NCBI RefSeq assembly: GCF_018320785.1
Contig: NC_054866.1
Location: 36,991,000-37,054,999 of the forward strand
Reading direction: 5' to 3'
Source: Cheilinus undulatus
Taxonomy: Eukaryota > Chordata > Actinopteri > Labriformes > Labridae
DNA length: 64,000 bases
Shown: in pieces, positions 24,690-35,980 of the stretch
Numbering within the stretch: position 1 is the first letter of the stretch
Layout: the number at the start of each line of letters is the position of its first letter
The notes under the pieces: model-generated
The model's database searches: none
The model's input: only the letters and a program-made list of their open reading frames with translations
Told to the model about the DNA's origin: nothing
Translations under genes and position numbers: made by a program

Positions 24690-25050
24690 TTTGTTATCTT
24701 AAGCTAAAGCTAACATAGCTATGCTAGGTTATTAATTAATGCTATTACTTCAACCAATGTAGCTAACGTGCACTTTAGCAAATGTAGCTACAGATATATA
24801 GCTAGGTAGATAATGTAACTGCATTGCTTACATAGCTGCTTTGTGCACTTAACTTTAGCTGTGCAGCGCATTTGCTAGGTAGGTCAACATCTACAGCTAA
24901 GTAAGTTCTAGCAATGTGAGCCTTAGCAAACTTGGCTAAAGCAAACTTTGATACATAGATATGTAGCTTATGTAGCTGCTTGTTGACCTTAGCTAATGTA
25001 GCTACACAGCTATGTAGCTTCATTATCTACGTAACCTTCACAGCTAAATA
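24690..25050. repeat. TAGCTA-rich degenerate repeat
   Basis: Dense GTAGCTA, TTAGCTAA and ATAGCTAG words (for example 24715, 24765, 24790, 24965 and 25000), many self-complementary. It lies just downstream of the Fc-receptor-like gene. The minus-strand open frame 24802-25023 is a by-product. Confidence 0.6.
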
Positions 25051-25264
25051 AAACTATGTTGGCTGTGTTAGAATGTTTTCATGGAGGACAAGCTTTTTTC
25101 CTGTAAGCAAAATGTTTAATCATTTTCATAAGCTTTTTTTGTGATTAAGTTTTGCAGGTCAAACGGATGAACAGTCTGCAGCCAGACTGTCTTGAGATGT
25201 GGCAAATGTTACTCTGGTTGTGGACTGTCAAAAATGTGTGATATGTTAATACAGAACTTTGTTT

Positions 25265-28200
25265 TCAAAGTCCCTTGACATATTCCTCAGACATGTCAAA
25301 GAATTCTTCTGGCTTGTCACCTGACTCCTCAGACATGTCAACAAAGTCGTTGGGAATGTCACCAGATTCCTCAGACATGTCAACAAAGTCTTTGGGAATG
25401 TCACCAGATTCCTCAGACATGTCACCAAAGTCTTTGGGAATGTCACCAGATTCCTCAGACATGTCACCAAAGTCCCTAGGTTTGTCATCAGATTCATTTG
25501 ATATGTTACCTGTTCCCTTGGGCATGCCACCAAATTCATCAGGTGTGTCTCTGGATTCCTCTGGAATACCACCAGAGTCTTTCGTCATTTCACCAGTTTC
25601 TTCATATATACTGACAGGAATGGTTATAGCAGTTTGCTTGTTTGGCTGGATTGTGGATAGCAGGATGCTTGGAGCTTTCATTGAAGAGTTTAGCTGTAGA
25701 TCAGAGGTTCGTGTGCTTGCGTTGGTAGGTTGTATGAGAGTAGAAGCTGCAGAAGATCTTTGAGGTGAGGGCCACGCTGTGGTTGTTGTCACAGGTGGCA
25801 GGGAGGGGTGTGGGGATGAAACTGGTGGTGCTAAAGGCTGCGGGTCTCTGGGGTGAAGAACAGGAGGCATCATCATCTGTGGTCCTATCAGGCAAGAGAC
25901 ATTTACCTCAGAAGCTGCGCAACTGTTGCGCAAAGTTAAAGATTTTGACACTCAGGTGAAGAATAAGAGTTTAAACTTTTAGTTATGGCAAACAGCAGCC
26001 TAAATTTACTTCTTAGTACCTGTCTCTTGTCCGAAGGTTTTGGGCTCACTCCACCTGGATAGGCCCAACTCAGGTATCTTGACCTTGCATCTGTATTTCC
26101 CTTGGGTCTGTTTGACTAGATCGTAGTTCTGAGAGGTTGCTGTTCCCAGTCGGTTTTCACTCTCATAGAAATAGTAGTGTACGGGAGGCACAGGAGCAGG
26201 GCCGTTGTATTGGAAGTGGCAGATAAGCTTCATCTTATTCATTGAATTCAGGTGTTGGTTAGCAACAATCTGCAGAATTGGTTGAGATACAACCTCTGAG
26301 ATGGAAACAAAAACAAGAAAACATTACTGGCTCATTAGAAAACTTAAACATTTTCTTCAGATGTTTTTACCTATTTCATATCAACAGTTTCAAAATATGG
26401 AAAATGCTGGGAAATTTGAATTTGGTGAGAGATGTTGCGGGATGGACTGTTGTTATTTTGGCCATTTACATGCTCTGTTTCAAGCTAAGCTAAATGGCTG
26501 CTGCTATAGTATTATTAAGGCCACCCAGAAAAGGTGTAAAGACAGCTATTTTTTTGTTTTACCGATGCTTATATGTTTCCTTTTTACCTCACCAAGTGAG
26601 TTTATAAAATAAGGCACCTCTCAGAAGAGAGTGCTGTGCATACCATTAGCAACTGCAATGGATGTTTTAACTCAAGATTTGGAAGGATAGGATAAGAATT
26701 ATTTGTAAGGATTATTTGTGATCAACAAGGTGCTGGTGTGTAAGGCTACTTATTGACCAGGTGGCTAATGATAGCGGTATTAATCTTTTCATCAGGCAGG
26801 AAGGCAGATAAGTGACCTGTAACAGACAGCAAACTCAGCACATGGATCAGTAATCTCACCTAAGACCTGCACAGGAGCTTCAGCTGAAATCACAGAGTGC
26901 GTGCGTCTGTTTGCATCCCAGGAAGCCCTGCAGGAGTACCTTCCTTGGTCCTGCAGGGTCAAGTTGGGCAGATGGAACGTTGGGTTGAGGCCCCTTTGTC
27001 TCATTATTTCAAGCCCATTTTTGTACAGAATCACCTCATGAAGTTGGGGTGCACCTCGGACTCGACACGTTACATTTAAAGTGAATCCAACAAGGCCGGG
27101 ATGAGGTGGCACTTGAAGGATAGCCCATCCTCCTGAGGAAGAAATATAGAGAAGAATTCAGTTTCAAACTACATCCTTCTGAGTTATACTGATATATTAA
27201 TCAAACTGACTAGTGACAGGTTGTTTGTAAAGTTTTGTGTGACTGAATTTTCTAAATTTAAAGGTACAGTGTGTAATATTTAGCCTAGTAGCATTTAGCA
27301 AAACAAACTTGCTAAAAATAGCACATAATATTTATATGTAGGACTCTCTAAATAAGTGTTTAATCACCTGGATATGAAAAATGATTGCATCTATATTATC
27401 TTAGAATAATCGTTCAATTCATGCATGGGGAGGGCCCCCACTATGGATGCCGTCATCTTGGATTTTTGCATATTGCAAGTTTTTTTTAGTACCAAAGAAA
27501 GGGCCAAATAATAAAAAATAATAAATCAATAATGTAAATAACAAATCAATTTTATATATGCAGGTGATCAAACACTAATTTAGATATTCCTACTTTTAAA
27601 TATCATGTTCCATTTTTGCCAAGTTTGTGCTGCTGAATGATTTTAGGTTAGATATTACACACTGTACCTTTAAAAAAAAATAAACAAAACATACAGGGAG
27701 CAGCAGGAGCAGAGCTATTTTTTCAAACCCAGGGGTTCTGAACGGGGCTGGGATAGAGTTTGTGTGTGCTCAAACAGAGACAAACTACTTCTACTTCTAA
27801 AACTGGTCTAAGTTAATTTTTTAAGTCTAAAACTGGAAATACATTGTACTGGCAAAGTGATGAACAGTCATGCTGACATGCATCCAGACCCGTCTCCAGG
27901 CTACTGGGGTGGCCAATCAGATTGCAGGGCCACCCCTGGGTCCACCATACAACATTTAGGGAAATAAAATCATAGCTATGTTTCTATTATCCTCTCTGTA
28001 CAATTATAGCAGATGTGGGATAAAAAAGCAGAAATGCATTGAAAATGGCAAATAGGCTAATGGGGATTCATAAATATAGTTTAAAAACGATCTTACCATC
28101 TACGTTGATCTCCACAGGCAGACTTTGGATCGTACTTATGTCTCCCACTATTGACTCCCTCACTCCCTGGCAGTAATATTTCCCACTGTCTTTAGCCTTG

Positions 28201-28707
28201 GTGTGCCACAGATAGAGATGCTCCCCAACCTGTGAAAGCTGCTCAGATCCCCTGAACCACAGGTAGCTCCATGATAAACTGTGGACAACCGGAAGGCTGC
28301 ATTTCAACCGGACACTCTCTCCTGAGAAGACCCTCGAGTCCCCGGACACCAGCTCTGCCACAGCTCTGAACGAGGTCTGGGCAGCTGTGGAGACAGATAC
28401 ATTTAGTTTGACTGGTAGTCTTTTCTGTTTTGCACTTGCAGATATAAGCTTTAGTTTTATTGACAGCATACAGCAGGCTCCTGAAAATTTAAATCAAAGC
28501 AGTTAGGTATTGTGGATTAAATGACAGAATTATTTGGTACATACCCTGTGGTGTCACAAGCTGTGGTAGAGCTGAGAGAACTGAAAAAGAAGAGAACAAT
28601 CAGGACAAAAAAAAATGTAAAAAAGATTTGGTACTCAATGCTGAATTTTAGATATACCGCAAAGGAACTAATGAGAGCTCACCGAGAAGAGAAATGACCG
28701 TGTCCAT
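25265..28707 (-). CDS. Fc-receptor-like protein, three Ig domains, acidic repeat tail
   Basis: Probable immune receptor of the fish Fc-receptor-like group. Exons 28683-28707, 28545-28580, 28097-28384, 26860-27132, 26020-26295 and 25265-25884 all join in phase 1 and give 505 residues. The split signal peptide (25 nt plus a 36-nt mini-exon) is typical of FcR genes and reads MDTVISLLVLSALPQ. Ig domains follow at about 21-116 (Cys in VRLKCSL and KYYCQG), 117-207 (NVTCRV, YSCRAS) and 208-299 (LICHFQ, YRCKVK). The last exon has a Pro/Ser/Thr-rich stretch, then 14-residue acidic repeats (MSEESGDIPKDFGD), then stop. I see no transmembrane segment, ITAM or ITIM, so the product may be secreted, like the soluble FcR known from catfish. 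Alternative downstream membrane exons cannot be excluded. Confidence 0.8.
25275..25500 (-). repeat. In-frame 42-bp coding minisatellite
   Basis: About five tandem units of 42 bases encode MSEESGD(I/K)P(K/N)(D/E)F(G/V/F)D inside the last exon of the Fc-receptor-like gene. Older, diverged units continue upstream to about 25600 (MTKDSGGIPEESRD, TPDEFGGMPKGTGN, ISNESDDKPRDFGD). Multiples of three keep the frame, so copy number can vary without truncation. The three central units are nearly identical, which suggests recent duplication. Confidence 0.9.
27262..27675. mobile_element. TTAA-flanked MITE in the Fc-receptor-like intron
   Basis: Inverted ends TTAAAGGTACAGTGTGTAAT (27262) and ATTACACACTGTACCTTTAA (ending 27674). 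The shared TTAA edges suggest a piggyBac-type non-autonomous element of about 410 bases. It lies between the first and second Ig-domain exons. No coding capacity. Confidence 0.8.
27880..27960. repeat. Fragment of GGCCACCCC-type interspersed repeat
   Basis: The words GACCCGTCTCCAGGCTACTGG and GGGCCACCCCTGGGTCC resemble the end of a common fish transposon. No partner end found. Confidence 0.3.
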
Positions 28708-28904
28708 TTCGATTTCTGTTACTGAGAAGTAGAAACTTAGGGAGCGGATTTTATTCCCAACAAGGAGGGAAGTGAAAGTAACTTTATTAAGAACAATGAC
28801 ATGGCACGGGAAATCCCTTTTCTCCAAAAATGATGCTTTGACATTATTCAATTTCCTTTAAACTAAGCACAAATTATGGGGAACTAAAACATTTTATTTT
28901 ACAA

Positions 28905-28962
28905 GAATCAATCAATCTATCAATCTATCAATCTATCAATCAATCTATCTATCTATCTATTT
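28905..28962. repeat. ATCT/ATCA tetranucleotide microsatellite
   Basis: Runs of ATCAATCT and then ATCTATCT repeats about 55 bases long, about 200 bases upstream of the Fc-receptor-like start codon. Confidence 0.9.
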
Positions 28963-28964
28963 AT

Positions 28965-30685
28965 CTTGGCCACAGAACAGTTTTCCATCTTGCCTTAGTC
29001 TAGTTTAAATAAGCTTTGGCCCAGAGATGAAGAAAGTTGAATTAAAGATTATTTATACATATTGTTAGTATTTATTAATGATGTAGAGGCCCAAGACAAA
29101 GACCATTATTAGACCTTTACCCAATTTAGCTAAAAACAGCCATAGTGAACAAGACATTTGAAAGCAAGTCTTTTCAGAAACCCAGAAAGCGACAGGCCAC
29201 ACCCCAGTCTGAAATATAAATACCTAAATACTCTTAAGACGATGTGAAGACTATTTTGGACCATGTTCTATGGTTATTCACTTTCTTTGACCCTTCAGTT
29301 ATATTCAATCCTGGAAATTTTGAAAACAGTGAAGGGAAATGAAAGTAACACGCCTTCAGAGTTCATCTGAAATGTGAAAACTGCTACAGGGACAAATATG
29401 TGGGTGGGACAAACACACTGCAGGTGTGAACAAAGAGACCTTATGAACAGGTTTTAATATAGTTGCTATCTTATGTGACCAGCACTTTGACATACATTTT
29501 AATTGGTCTAAATTCTTTTTTGCTTGTTTAAGAAGTCCTATCACTGTGTCTGTTGTATCTTTAACTCTTATTTTTAAAGATGAGATTAACATTTGATCAT
29601 GCGTGTCCACTTTGTGCCAGTTTAGTCATATTTAACAATAAAGTCCAGCTAAGTATAAATAAACTGGGTGTTTACTCATCTTTCTCTTTTTGATTGTTGT
29701 GAGAAATTCTTTCATAATAAAATCAGGAACTCAGAACTGAGATTGATTTCTAACTCTGGCTGTGAAAAAATGGTTAACTTTAATAGAAAGTAAATGGACT
29801 AGTAAAGACTCATCACCTGTTGTGTTCAAAGTTCAAGTCCATAAATCATTTACTACCTTTTTTGACACCTTCTTCAGTGCAATGCTGCATGGTCTTGACT
29901 AAATTTATAGTTTTTAGGCCTATTTCAAACATTCAAACCTTTCCTCTGAACATTCACAAGTGGTGAGAGTTAGTAGTTGAACTGCCATCAGTGAGTCTGG
30001 ACTAATGCTGAACAGGTATAACACCTTTGATTGTTTATCCTGGGAGACACTCTGCTGGTTAAAGATCAGTGCTATCACCTACACAAACTTTAAAATAAGT
30101 TAAAAATAGCAGTATTACACAGAGGTAAAATTAGATAAACCTAATGTTACTATGAGGAACTTAACGTCAAATCTTGAAAACAGTTCATGTTTTTCTTTCT
30201 GTGAAGTGTTTGATATTTATGAAGACTAAACTTTTATCATCTTATGAACAGCAGATTGAAACAGTGAACTGTTAAAAAAGAAATGCCTGTCAATGAGTCT
30301 GTCTAACGTTATTTTATATAGATAACTTACTGACTAAAATCATGCTGTTTAAGTTCCAGTTTCAGTGGCAGTGAGGGGAGGTCGGCCCTGAGCCTGCTGC
30401 CTTTAACCCTTCTACTTTAACCCTGATCTTCATTCATGATGTCAAACTGAAATCCCTCTGAGAAAGGCCCCTATCCTCAGGCCTGCCCCCAGATATGCTG
30501 AACCCCTGTATGTCGGCCCACCCAAGCGTGATTTTTAAACGATATCTATGTAAGTGTTGGATCAGTAGTAATGGTGCTGGCATCCTATAACAGTTCCCTC
30601 ATTTTGGAGCTGAAAAGTGTGTCAAGCTTGCATTGGATTCTAATGAAGAAAATATTGATCTGAGCTAATTTTGAACCTCTATTCA
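28965..30685. other. Intergenic, no gene seen
   Basis: AT-rich sequence upstream of the Fc-receptor-like gene. It should include that gene's promoter, but I could not identify core elements. Confidence 0.35.
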
Positions 30686-30689
30686 CCAT

Positions 30690-31259
30690 TCTTTAAAACC
30701 CTTTTCAACAATTTTCTGGTCAATTTTGTCACTTTTTCCCTTTTATTGCCTCTTTACCTTATTTTTTACACTTTCGGCCTTATTTTTGACACATTGCCAT
30801 TATTTTTGTCACCGTTAAACCATTTTTGCAACTTTAAAATTTTTGCCACGTTTAACCAAATTTACTTTGCTCCTTTTGACCCATTTTTGCCACTTTGTAC
30901 CCCTATTTACAGTTTCTGGCTAATTTGGCCACTTTACGCCAATTTTCTTTTGCATATTTTAATCTTTTTTGACACTCTGCACCCTTTTTTCCACTTTTAA
31001 CTCACCTCTGCGTCTTCTATCCCTTTTCACCACTTTTTCTGCCACCTCTGCCACTATTAACCAATTTTGTCACTTTTTAACCCATTTTCACCAATTGTTC
31101 TTGCCAATTAGGCACTCTGCCCCCCCCATTTTCAACCCATTTTTGAGACTTTTTACCCATCTTTGACCCTTTTAAACCATTTTCGCCACTTTGTACCCCC
31201 ATACAACACTTTTCCCTGCCCTTTTCCAACCATTTTTTTTCCAAATTATATCTTTTCTT

Positions 31260-31296
<37 letters not shown>

Positions 31297-31345
31297 AATT
31301 TTGTCACTTTTTAATCCCTCTTCAGCACTTTTTCCTGTCTCAGTT
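30690..31345 (+). repeat. Second T-rich minisatellite (TTTTTGCCACTTT-type)
   Basis: Degenerate 12-16-base words such as TTTTTGCCACTTTG, CACTTTTTAACCCATTTT and CATTTTTGCCACTTT, in the same orientation and of the same kind as 7840-9450. It contains a poly-T run of about 30 bases at 31264-31293. Confidence 0.85.
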
Positions 31346-31920
31346 TCTTCAACTTTATTTTCTGGCATCCTCACATTTGTGCACACTATGGCTTAGCTAT
31401 GAAGTCTGGCATTACTTTCCTAATGGTTCAGTTTACTATGCTCATCTGCACTGATGTTGAGAAAAGAGGTTTACACTTTGAAAAATACTATATTTTACAT
31501 CAGCACAAATAAATAAAATTAATTTTGTGTGGTTATCACAGCTTAACTTCACAATGGACCAGGGTTTTGCTGACCTCTATGGGCCCCAGAAAGCTCTCCC
31601 CTTTATGAGCAGGTGTACCTGTACTCCTGTAAGCACACCCCATGGATACTAATTAGGAGCTAATTAGTATTTAAAGCAACACACCAAGAACACTGTTCTG
31701 AGAGGCTGTTTAGAACTGGTAAATTACGGTCAAATGCCTCCCCTGATGCACCTCACAGACATTTCATTAGGACCACAGGGGAGGGTGTTAAACTGATGTG
31801 ATAATCCCTTCAACAACTTTACAGTCAGATTCTCAATGTGGAAACTTGATTTAATTCCATCTTGCATAATCATGACAGGCTTGGGACTTATGATAACAAA
31901 AACAAACAAGCACAGAGAAG

Positions 31921-34900
31921 TTTTTAAATTTTATTAATCATCATACACCCATAGATGCAAATAAACCAATACTGTCTTAATAAGTTACATTTAAATAAAA
32001 GACAGTATTGGGATACTTTCTTCCAAATGATACATTAACAAACCTATAAGGTTACAAAGATGATGTTTCAATGTCTTTAAAATACCAGAGAAATGGCTTC
32101 TGCATACAGTGCAATATGAAGTTATTCAAGCTATTGCATTAAGAGTCTTTTTAGTTTTAAAGTAAAACTGGACAGCAAATGCACACTGACTTTACTGTTC
32201 CAAATAAGAAAATGGTTCAAATGAAGCAACAGAAGAAAATCTTAGCTCATGAGCAAAGGAAAACAAAGAGCTCTCCCAAAAATTTCTTCAACTACATGTC
32301 TGCAAAATACAGAAAAAAAAGAAGAAATAAAAACGATGTAACAACAGCCTAAAACACTGTTTTCACCCATTAACCTTCCTATTCAATACAGTCTTTACTA
32401 CCTTCATTCAATGTACTTCTTCATTAAGAGCATCAAAATCAAACAGAGCCAAATTGCTTCAACATAAATTAACTTGGTCATGTCTTCTTAGCAGTTATGC
32501 AGCAGCCAGCCTTTGGAGTGATTTTTTGTCTTTCCAATTACAACAAAAACAGCTCAAAACAGATTCTTTTGATGGGACATGCTGATCTTATCACAGCCTC
32601 TTCAGAAGATAAACAAATACATGAAAAGTTCACGATGTTTTCATTAAAATTCATGTAACAAACCTGTCTTCAAGCAATTTTCCTTGAACAAGAGTACTAC
32701 TGTAAATATTACAGGATTAATGCTTCCTACTGCATCCAAAAGAATTGATACCTGCCACTCTATAGAAAAATAAAATCACTTCTGTACATCCAGTTTATGA
32801 CTGGATTGAGAGGTCTGATGAAACAAGACTACAATATCCTGACACACGACTGGAGGACTTCGTGACTCATTGACGCTAGCGGAACATGTCCATGCAACTC
32901 ACGCATACTTTCAGTCACACGTACTGGCATGCACAACCACCACACACGCACATCACTCTTTCATTCTGGAGATTTCTCTGAACGACTGGAAAATACACAG
33001 TAAATACAGCACAAGTCACAGGCATGATGGAGGGGTGAGTGCAGGGAAGTTAGGTTGCGCAGATTTCTCAGGTATAAAAATCATGTTAGTGAAATGTTAA
33101 GTAACTTAACCAGTAAGGCTCTGTCACACTTTGAGACGTCATGACAGAGTAACAAAAACTTTCTCTGAGAGGTTGCGAATAATGCACAGAAGAATCACAT
33201 CAAACTATTTATCCCACAACACCAATGACAAGGATGAAGCACTGAGGTACTGAGAAGGATGTTAGAGCCTGGAGTGGAGTCTGTCTGCTGCTTTAACAGA
33301 GTCAGTTCAGGTGCTCTGGGCATCTTGTCAGGATTCCTCCTGGATGCCAATCTGTGTAAGGTTTAGACCAACAGTGGGAGCATGGAGGAAAGGAAGGGAT
33401 CAAATTTCCCAAATAGCCTGGGAACATAAAATGATCTGGCTGAGTCAAGCATGTTAATTCAAGCCTTCTTATCCTAAAACTGAAACTGTAACACAAGAAG
33501 AAAGTCAGGGGTTTACCAAAGATGCAGCACCAGATCCCTGACTTCACAACCACAGAACTAATGCTAGGAGGGCTTCTCTTCTCTGGCTTCTGGGGAATTC
33601 TGGGAAAGGTTGGTTTGTTTTCCTACTGAGTTAGATAAGAAGATCAATACCACTCAAACTTTTGTCCTTTGAAAATGAAGCTTAAGCCAGGAGAAGAGCT
33701 ATGGGTTGCACCAGCTCTGCATACGACTAGTTTGTACACAAGTTCTAACTTAAGACAGCGTTAACGGTCCATCACATTTAGGGTGTTGCACCAGCAGGGA
33801 GACACATCCCTCAGAAATGTGTGACGACTTTCTTGAGACTTATCGTTTTGTTTTCTATGAGCGCTCAGTCACTTCACAATAACATAACATTAAATGACCT
33901 TGTGTTTTTGACAATTTTACCACTAGCTGTGAACCATCAATAACTGGCTGTAGATTAAGATTGTTGCCTTTTGTTTTCACCTGATCATAGTGCACTGACA
34001 TACTGGACATAATTTTCGTCACTGTTGGTTAATTAATGGCATTGAACAGTAGTTTTTTTTCTGTCTGTTCACAGACAACCTGGCACCAGAGGCAGCACTG
34101 TAACAATCTACATTAAAAAACATTTCATTGATTGGTCAAATGAAGTAAAAACTTAATATCTGAGACAGTTTGGGGTACAGGATATTTGATTTTTTGCTGA
34201 TATCTGATATAATGATATTTACAAATTCATTTCAGCTGATACACTTTAAAGTTTTAGAAGGAACAAAGAAGGAAACTTCAGTCCTGAGAGCATACTTAAG
34301 GTTAGGGTAAGAAAAAGAAAAGACTTTGGCTGACGTCAGTCTGTTGGTCCTGCCTGACAACTCCAAAAACTTTACTGCACACACAAGTGATGGGTATCGC
34401 CACTGATTGCCTGAATTGATTCTGATTCCCAAGGTCCCAATTTGATTTGATCTAATTCAATTCACGATTTGTCAATTTAGGGATGTTGTAGTTACAAAAC
34501 CCATTTTGCTTCGACATTAAAAAGATTTTTAGAGAACAAAAGCTGGAAGGAGTACAAGAATGTTCCAACCAGGCACATTATTAAAATAAAGATTAGCATT
34601 AAAAAATGACTCCAAACTAGTAGTATTTACATTGTATTTTACATCCAGCTCGTACTGATCACACCAAATAGCCCAAATAAAATGACTGGGCGTAAAAATT
34701 AAACCTTGAAACTGGGTCCAAAGGTTTTTAGAGACAAGTGCAGGTCAAGTTTCAAGCTGCATAAAAGTGATTTAAGCCCAAGACTGGTTGAATGAGGAGC
34801 TGTCAGAAAATGGAGCAGGCTTATATATAAAGATCAACCTCTGGATATAAATTGATATAATTAGAAAATAAGAATCGATCTGAATCAGAGAAGCCTATAA

Positions 34901-35980
34901 CATATGGCTAATATTTACAACCAATACTTAATTTATAAATATTGGCAGAAAAGTCCATATGCCAATATAGATCATTAACTTTTCAGGCTAATAAACGCCA
35001 ATTATATCAGGCATTCCTAGCAACATTTTGCTTAGCTTGGACATTGCATTCTAGTAGTTAAGATGAACCTAACATCCCTACGGTACAACCAAACAATGAC
35101 ACAACTTAAGTAACAACTTCACTATTTTCAACATAGGGTTAAGACCTAAGACCATTGGACAGAACTTATGCATAGCTGGTGCAATGGATCACAGGACCTG
35201 AGGTAAGGACGATCAGTTAGCATCTGCTGAACTTTAGCCAATATCAGCCCTGCTGACAAACATCACCTTATCTAACAACGTGTCGCTGATGTGTATCTAT
35301 TATGCTACATCAGTTTAATGTTGGCTAGCTGGTATACATAATAGCAGATTCAGATAAGACGTTTTCATACTGAGAAAAGAAGTCGTCTATTGGAAAAACT
35401 CTGAAATTGCCTGTAGTGTGGGAATCTTGAGAAAGTTAAACCATAGTTTGTAAGACCTGTTATGGACACATTTCAAAAACAGACAAAAAGAATTATGAAG
35501 ACATAATTCACCATTCATGTTGGAATCAGCTGTGTTATTTTAAAACATGGGTATCTGTATTGGCACTGATTGTCACATTCAGTGCACCTCTACTTGAGCA
35601 GAGGAATTTTTGGTACCTATACTGCCAAAGCTTAGCTTGCTGTCTTTTCCCAACTTTTCTGCCTTTAACATAAACTAGCTGACTTCACTGGCCGTCACAT
35701 CAAATTTCCCATCCAAAAAAAAAAGAGTGGTTCTTGATCGTTTTACCTGACTCTCTGCCAGGAAGTTTTAAACTGTGGTTCCAATGATTTGAAACTATCC
35801 TGTTAATGTTCTGTGGGATTTCATGGCCTTTAGGATGATGTATGGATGGAATAGACATCTGGAGTGAAAAATCCATCCGTATTGGATGTCTGCTGTATGT
35901 GCATATGGACAGCATAGGGAAAAGGGGCAGGGTGGAGTAAAGCCTCTAGTGGATTTTCTTTTAGAGCAGAGCTCTTCACA
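31921..35980 (-). other. rabgef1: Putative long 3' UTR of rabgef1
   Basis: No exon of another gene is seen between the rabgef1 stop (35981) and a minus-strand AATAAA at about 31930. I infer a 3' UTR of up to 4 kb. Nearer, minor poly(A) signals may shorten it. The part at 34150-35020 contains GATATCTGATATAATGATA and a mirrored ATTATATCAGGCATTCCTA, which look like remnants of a hAT-type element. Confidence 0.4.

Noticed and set aside
25275-25600. Possible CRISPR-like array
   Set aside because: The 42-bp units are contiguous with no unique spacers and are coding; this is a coding minisatellite in a vertebrate gene.
25275-25763. Ser-rich repeat protein on the plus strand
   Set aside because: It is antisense to the Fc-receptor-like tail exon, whose splice sites and phase are consistent on the minus strand.
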